Notes under the pieces: generated by a model
The model's input: only the letters and a program-made list of their open reading frames with translations
The model's database searches: none
Told to the model about the DNA's origin: nothing
In this document: positions 5,131-7,535 of the stretch, one piece after another
Layout of the letters: the number at the start of each line of letters is the position of its first letter
How positions within the stretch are numbered: the stretch's first letter is position 1
Translations under genes and position numbers: made by a program
Origin: Planctomycetota bacterium
GTDB lineage: Bacteria; Planctomycetota; Phycisphaerae; Sedimentisphaerales; SM23-30
Direction: 5' to 3'
Assembly (NCBI GenBank): GCA_029573975.1
Contig: JAKQBU010000017.1
Span: 1-7,535, forward strand
DNA: 7,535 nt

Positions 5131-6019
5131 GGCGATTGTCCTGTCGAATCTGGTGAAATATTACGACGGCCGATGCGTGCTGGACGGGATTGACCTGGTG
5201 ATTCCGCCGGGGTGCATCTATGGGCTGCTGGGGCGGAACGGTGCGGGCAAGACCACGATTATCCGGATGCTGCTGGGCCTGGAGCCGGTGACGCGGGGGG
5301 CGGTGAAGCTGCTGGGCAAAGAGGCCTCGCGGCTGACGGCGGAGGAGCGGGGCCGCATCGGATATGTGGCGGAGGGGCATCACCTGATTCAGGGGTACAA
5401 GGTGAGCAAGCTGGCGGACCTGTGCCGCAGCTTGTCGCGGCGGTGGGACGGGGAATTTTTCGATAAGCTGATGCAGACGTTCCGGCTGCCGCTCAATCGC
5501 AAGGTCAGGCAATTATCGACGGGGATGCGGGCCCAGTTGAATCTGGCCCTGGCGATGGCGAGCCAGCCGGAGCTGCTGATCCTGGACGACCCGACGCTGG
5601 GGCTGGATACCATCGCCCGGCGGCAGTTTCTGGAGCTGGCGATTGAGCTGATCGGGCAGGACGGGCGGACGATTCTGTTCAGTTCGCACATCCTCAGCGA
5701 TGTGGAGCGGATCGCGGACCGGATCGGGATTTTAACGGCGGGCAAGCTGGTGGTGGACTGCGGGCTGGAAGAGCTGAAAGGCCGGGTGAAAAAACTGCGG
5801 GTGATTTTCCCGGAAGCCGCACCGGCGAATCTGTATTTAACCGAGATCATTAACCGGCAGGGCAGCGGGCGGGAGATGATCCTGACGGTGGCCAACTGGA
5901 ATGAACAGAAACGGGCCATATTGGAGACCTTCCACCCGGAATCCTGCACGGAAATCCCGATGACGCTGGAAGATATTTTTATCGAATGCACCCAACCCAT
6001 TCAGGAGGTGACAATATGA
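5120..6019 (+). CDS. ABC transporter ATP-binding protein (drug/antibiotic exporter type)
   Basis: A 299-aa cytoplasmic ATPase that would power the permease encoded next. Walker A GRNGAGKTT (38-46), Q-loop region GYVAEG with Glu85 where Gln is usual, signature LSTGMRAQL (132-140), Walker B LLILDDPTLGLD (152-163) and H-loop SSH (188-190). The second acidic residue of Walker B, normally the catalytic Glu, is Asp157. About 80 residues follow the ATPase core, as in the ABC-2 exporter class partnered by YtrA-type regulators. The start follows GGAGGG (5109-5114) by 5 bases. It overlaps gntR by 11 bases and the permease by ATGA, so the operon is strongly coupled. Base composition is GC-rich, unlike the permease that follows. 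Substrate is unknown. Confidence 0.93.
   Translation: MSNEAIVLSNLVKYYDGRCVLDGIDLVIPPGCIYGLLGRNGAGKTTIIRMLLGLEPVTRGAVKLLGKEASRLTAEERGRIGYVAEGHHLIQGYKVSKLADLCRSLSRRWDGEFFDKLMQTFRLPLNRKVRQLSTGMRAQLNLALAMASQPELLILDDPTLGLDTIARRQFLELAIELIGQDGRTILFSSHILSDVERIADRIGILTAGKLVVDCGLEELKGRVKKLRVIFPEAAPANLYLTEIINRQGSGREMILTVANWNEQKRAILETFHPESCTEIPMTLEDIFIECTQPIQEVTI
6003..6010 (+). promoter_or_regulatory. Ribosome-binding site that decides the permease start
   Basis: AGGAGGTG, close to a perfect anti-16S match, lies 5 bases before ATG 6016, within the end of the ABC ATPase gene. It rules out the longer in-frame start at 5986, which has no such site and would add a hydrophilic MHPTHSGGDN leader. Confidence 0.85.
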
Positions 6020-6699
6020 AAATGCTGGCCTTACTCAAACGTGAAATGGAGGAGATTTATATTTTTAGTATTCTGCCGATTGTATTTACCATAATACTAA
6101 TTGGTGCGGTTAGCTTAGGTCTGGTGTGGTGGAATGAAATCCAAAGAATAGACTATCGTTCTGTAACCGTGGATGGGGTTATAAATCTTCCCCGTTGTTT
6201 ACAAAAGGGTTGGTTGTGGATTTTTTTTGTATTTCCGATTATCGGGACGGCTCTGGGGGTATTTCAGATGCGAAATGACCTGGCGAAAAAGATATCCGTT
6301 TTCCTTTCCACGCACGCAACCACCCGTGACCAGATACTAACGGCCAGGGTACTTCTCGGCTTGGGTTTTCTGCTGCTGCTGGTTTTGTCGGTTTTGATTT
6401 TGTATGTAATCTGGTTTTATTATTCCGGGTTGCAGGTAGTACCGGGAGTGGTTGGTTTTTTTGTACGGATGTTTGCCGGGGTATGGCTGCTTTCGTTTGC
6501 CTGTTATGCCCTGGGTTTAGTAACGGCGGTGCATTCCTCCCGGCTGGTTGCCTATACAGCGTCTCTGGTGCTGGCGGCCGTACTGATATTGCTGATTTTT
6601 ATCAAGGGATTCGCGATAGAGGGCTTTTTGCTGCTGGCGGCGGTTGCGGTGGCCAGTCTGCTGCGTCTCTGGCAAAAATATACCACCATGCCTTTGTAA
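6016..6699 (+). CDS. ABC-2-like exporter permease, six membrane helices
   Basis: A 227-aa integral membrane protein forming the channel partner of the preceding ATPase. Likely membrane helices are at about 16-38, 66-84, 112-136, 146-171, 177-198 and 200-217. Between helices 2 and 3, the polar run RNDLAKKISVFLSTHATTRD (86-105) resembles the cytoplasmic segment that contacts the ATPase in ABC-2 permeases. The true start is ATG 6016, after a strong ribosome-binding site, and overlaps the ATPase stop as ATGA. Codon use is visibly more A/T-rich (ATA, TTA, ACT) than in the ATPase gene although the two are one operon. The exact subfamily is not recognised; assignment rests on topology and operon position. 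Confidence 0.8.
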   Translation: MKMLALLKREMEEIYIFSILPIVFTIILIGAVSLGLVWWNEIQRIDYRSVTVDGVINLPRCLQKGWLWIFFVFPIIGTALGVFQMRNDLAKKISVFLSTHATTRDQILTARVLLGLGFLLLLVLSVLILYVIWFYYSGLQVVPGVVGFFVRMFAGVWLLSFACYALGLVTAVHSSRLVAYTASLVLAAVLILLIFIKGFAIEGFLLLAAVAVASLLRLWQKYTTMPL

Positions 6700-6709
6700 G
6701 GGGAAATGT

Positions 6710-7411
6710 ATGAATATGCGAAATCATGATATGGCAAGAATTTGTTCCACCGGTTTTTTAACTTTCCTGATATTTTCAGTGCTTCTGTTCGGGGCCAGGA
6801 ATCTGGTAGAAATATTTTTGTGGGATATTATTCCCAACAATCCTGAGTTGGTAGTAAGATCGCCTATTCTTGAGCCTGGACTGGATCCGAACTTAGAAAT
6901 TGTTCGACATGCGTGTATAATAGCACAGATGAACAAAGATAAAGTTTATAAAACCAGCTTTGCTTTTATCGACATAGAGCATTATTTGAGACGTTTTAAA
7001 GTATATGATAACCCAAATGGGGATTTGTGTCTGGGGAACGATAGCCGGTTATGGTATGATACCAGTAAAGGATTATATTATGTTTATGAGTGGTTGCCTG
7101 ACGAAAAAGAAAAACCCGTTCAAAAGGAGCCTGTAATTACCTATTTCGGTCCGAAGGGAGCCGGGGAAAAACCTTCCCGCAACTTGGGGCGGTTTCACGA
7201 TCCCATGGCTTCTGTTATGTGGGCAGGGCGCAGTATTATCGTGTATGACAGACATCAACCGTATTTTTATCGGGTGGACATAAAAGAACACAAAGTCACC
7301 AAAGGTCCCAAGCTGGTAAATGAAGCAAGATATATTCAGCTTTCACGCATGGAGAAAACCCCGAAGGCTATTCAGCTTATCCGGATTCCTCCTTATAGTT
7401 GTACTGTGTAA
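6710..7411 (+). CDS. Membrane-anchored protein of unknown function, possibly C-terminally truncated
   Basis: I do not recognise this 233-aa protein. A single hydrophobic segment near the N-terminus (about 13-35) would anchor it in the membrane. The remainder is soluble and beta-rich, with two similar-looking strands and turns: LWYDTSKGLYYVYEW (114-128) and WAGRSIIVYDRHQPYFYRVD (171-190), each followed by a Gly-Pro turn, suggestive of beta-propeller blades. The start is ATG 6710, 6 bases after AAGGGG, and 10 bases after the permease stop, so it is the last gene of the operon. A longer open frame back to 6644 lies inside the permease gene and is not needed. Only two partial blades are visible, and the product ends abruptly before a non-coding stretch and a new gene, so truncation is plausible. 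Composition is A/T-rich. Confidence 0.75.
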   Translation: MNMRNHDMARICSTGFLTFLIFSVLLFGARNLVEIFLWDIIPNNPELVVRSPILEPGLDPNLEIVRHACIIAQMNKDKVYKTSFAFIDIEHYLRRFKVYDNPNGDLCLGNDSRLWYDTSKGLYYVYEWLPDEKEKPVQKEPVITYFGPKGAGEKPSRNLGRFHDPMASVMWAGRSIIVYDRHQPYFYRVDIKEHKVTKGPKLVNEARYIQLSRMEKTPKAIQLIRIPPYSCTV

Positions 7412-7446
7412 TTTATTAAAGATTTATAACTCATTTATCCGACGAA

Positions 7447-7475
7447 CTTTCCATGGGAATAGTCCCATTGGAAAG
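7447..7475 (+). promoter_or_regulatory. Hairpin overlapping the ribosome-binding site of the right-edge gene
   Basis: CTTTCCATGGGA (7447-7458) pairs with TCCCATTGGAAAG (7463-7475), giving 12 base pairs with one bulged T and an ATAG loop. Its 3' arm includes the beginning of AAGGA (7473-7477), the ribosome-binding site of ATG 7484. An RNA read in from upstream would fold this way and partly hide the site. No T run follows, so it is not an intrinsic terminator. Confidence 0.65.
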
Positions 7476-7483
7476 GAAAAGTC

Positions 7484-7535
7484 ATGGAGCGACGATTTGA
7501 GATACGAAAACAAGAAATTCTTAAAGAAGCCGACA
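7484..7535 (+). CDS. Start of a new gene, cut by the window edge; possible transposase
   Basis: Only 17 codons are visible, reading MERRFEIRKQEILKEAD. The ATG follows AAGGA (7473-7477) by 6 bases, and the peptide is charged and helical. The MERRFE... opening resembles my recollection of N-termini of some insertion-sequence transposases of IS4/IS701 type, but 17 residues cannot prove it. It lies about 70 bases after the preceding gene's stop codon, separated by an A/T-rich stretch and a hairpin. A regulator or other cytoplasmic protein is equally possible. Confidence 0.5.
   Translation, partial: MERRFEIRKQEILKEAD

Overview
The window is bacterial chromosome, GC-rich on the left and clearly more AT-rich from about 6,020 onward. 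No rRNA or other taxonomic marker is present. A GntR/YtrA-type regulator with an ABC exporter, a fused CbiM-CbiN permease, and lineage-unknown small and lipoprotein genes would suit an uncultured Planctomycetota-type bacterium. That is a guess from gene style only.

Layout, left to right: (1) the N-terminal 145 codons of queA (queuosine tRNA modification) on the minus strand, running off the left edge. (2) A divergent 67-aa small ORF of unknown function. (3) About 520 nt (925-1446) without convincing protein coding, but with a sigma70-like promoter, nested long-range helices, a 14-bp near-perfect hairpin and a strong intrinsic terminator, all on the plus strand. I read this as an unrecognised large structured non-coding RNA, and it is the most interesting item here. 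(4) A tightly coupled minus-strand operon, transcribed from about 4,480 down to 1,478: a CbiM-CbiN (NikMN-like) nickel/cobalt ECF permease, then a probable lipoprotein of unknown function, then a PAS-domain histidine kinase. No CbiQ/CbiO partner and no response regulator follow before the operon ends. (5) A divergent intergenic region of about 300 bases with a strong promoter and an operator-like palindrome over the start site. (6) A plus-strand operon: GntR (YtrA-type) repressor, ABC ATPase, six-helix ABC-2-like permease, and a membrane-anchored protein of unknown function. (7) At the right edge, a hairpin overlapping a ribosome-binding site and the first 17 codons of another gene, possibly an insertion-sequence transposase.

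The plus-strand operon looks like an effector-responsive export or resistance module autorepressed by its GntR protein. The minus-strand operon pairs divalent-metal uptake with a putative surface lipoprotein and a sensor kinase, suggesting metal sensing and uptake, but nothing in the sequence shows what the kinase senses. All family assignments come from reading motifs; no database search was run.
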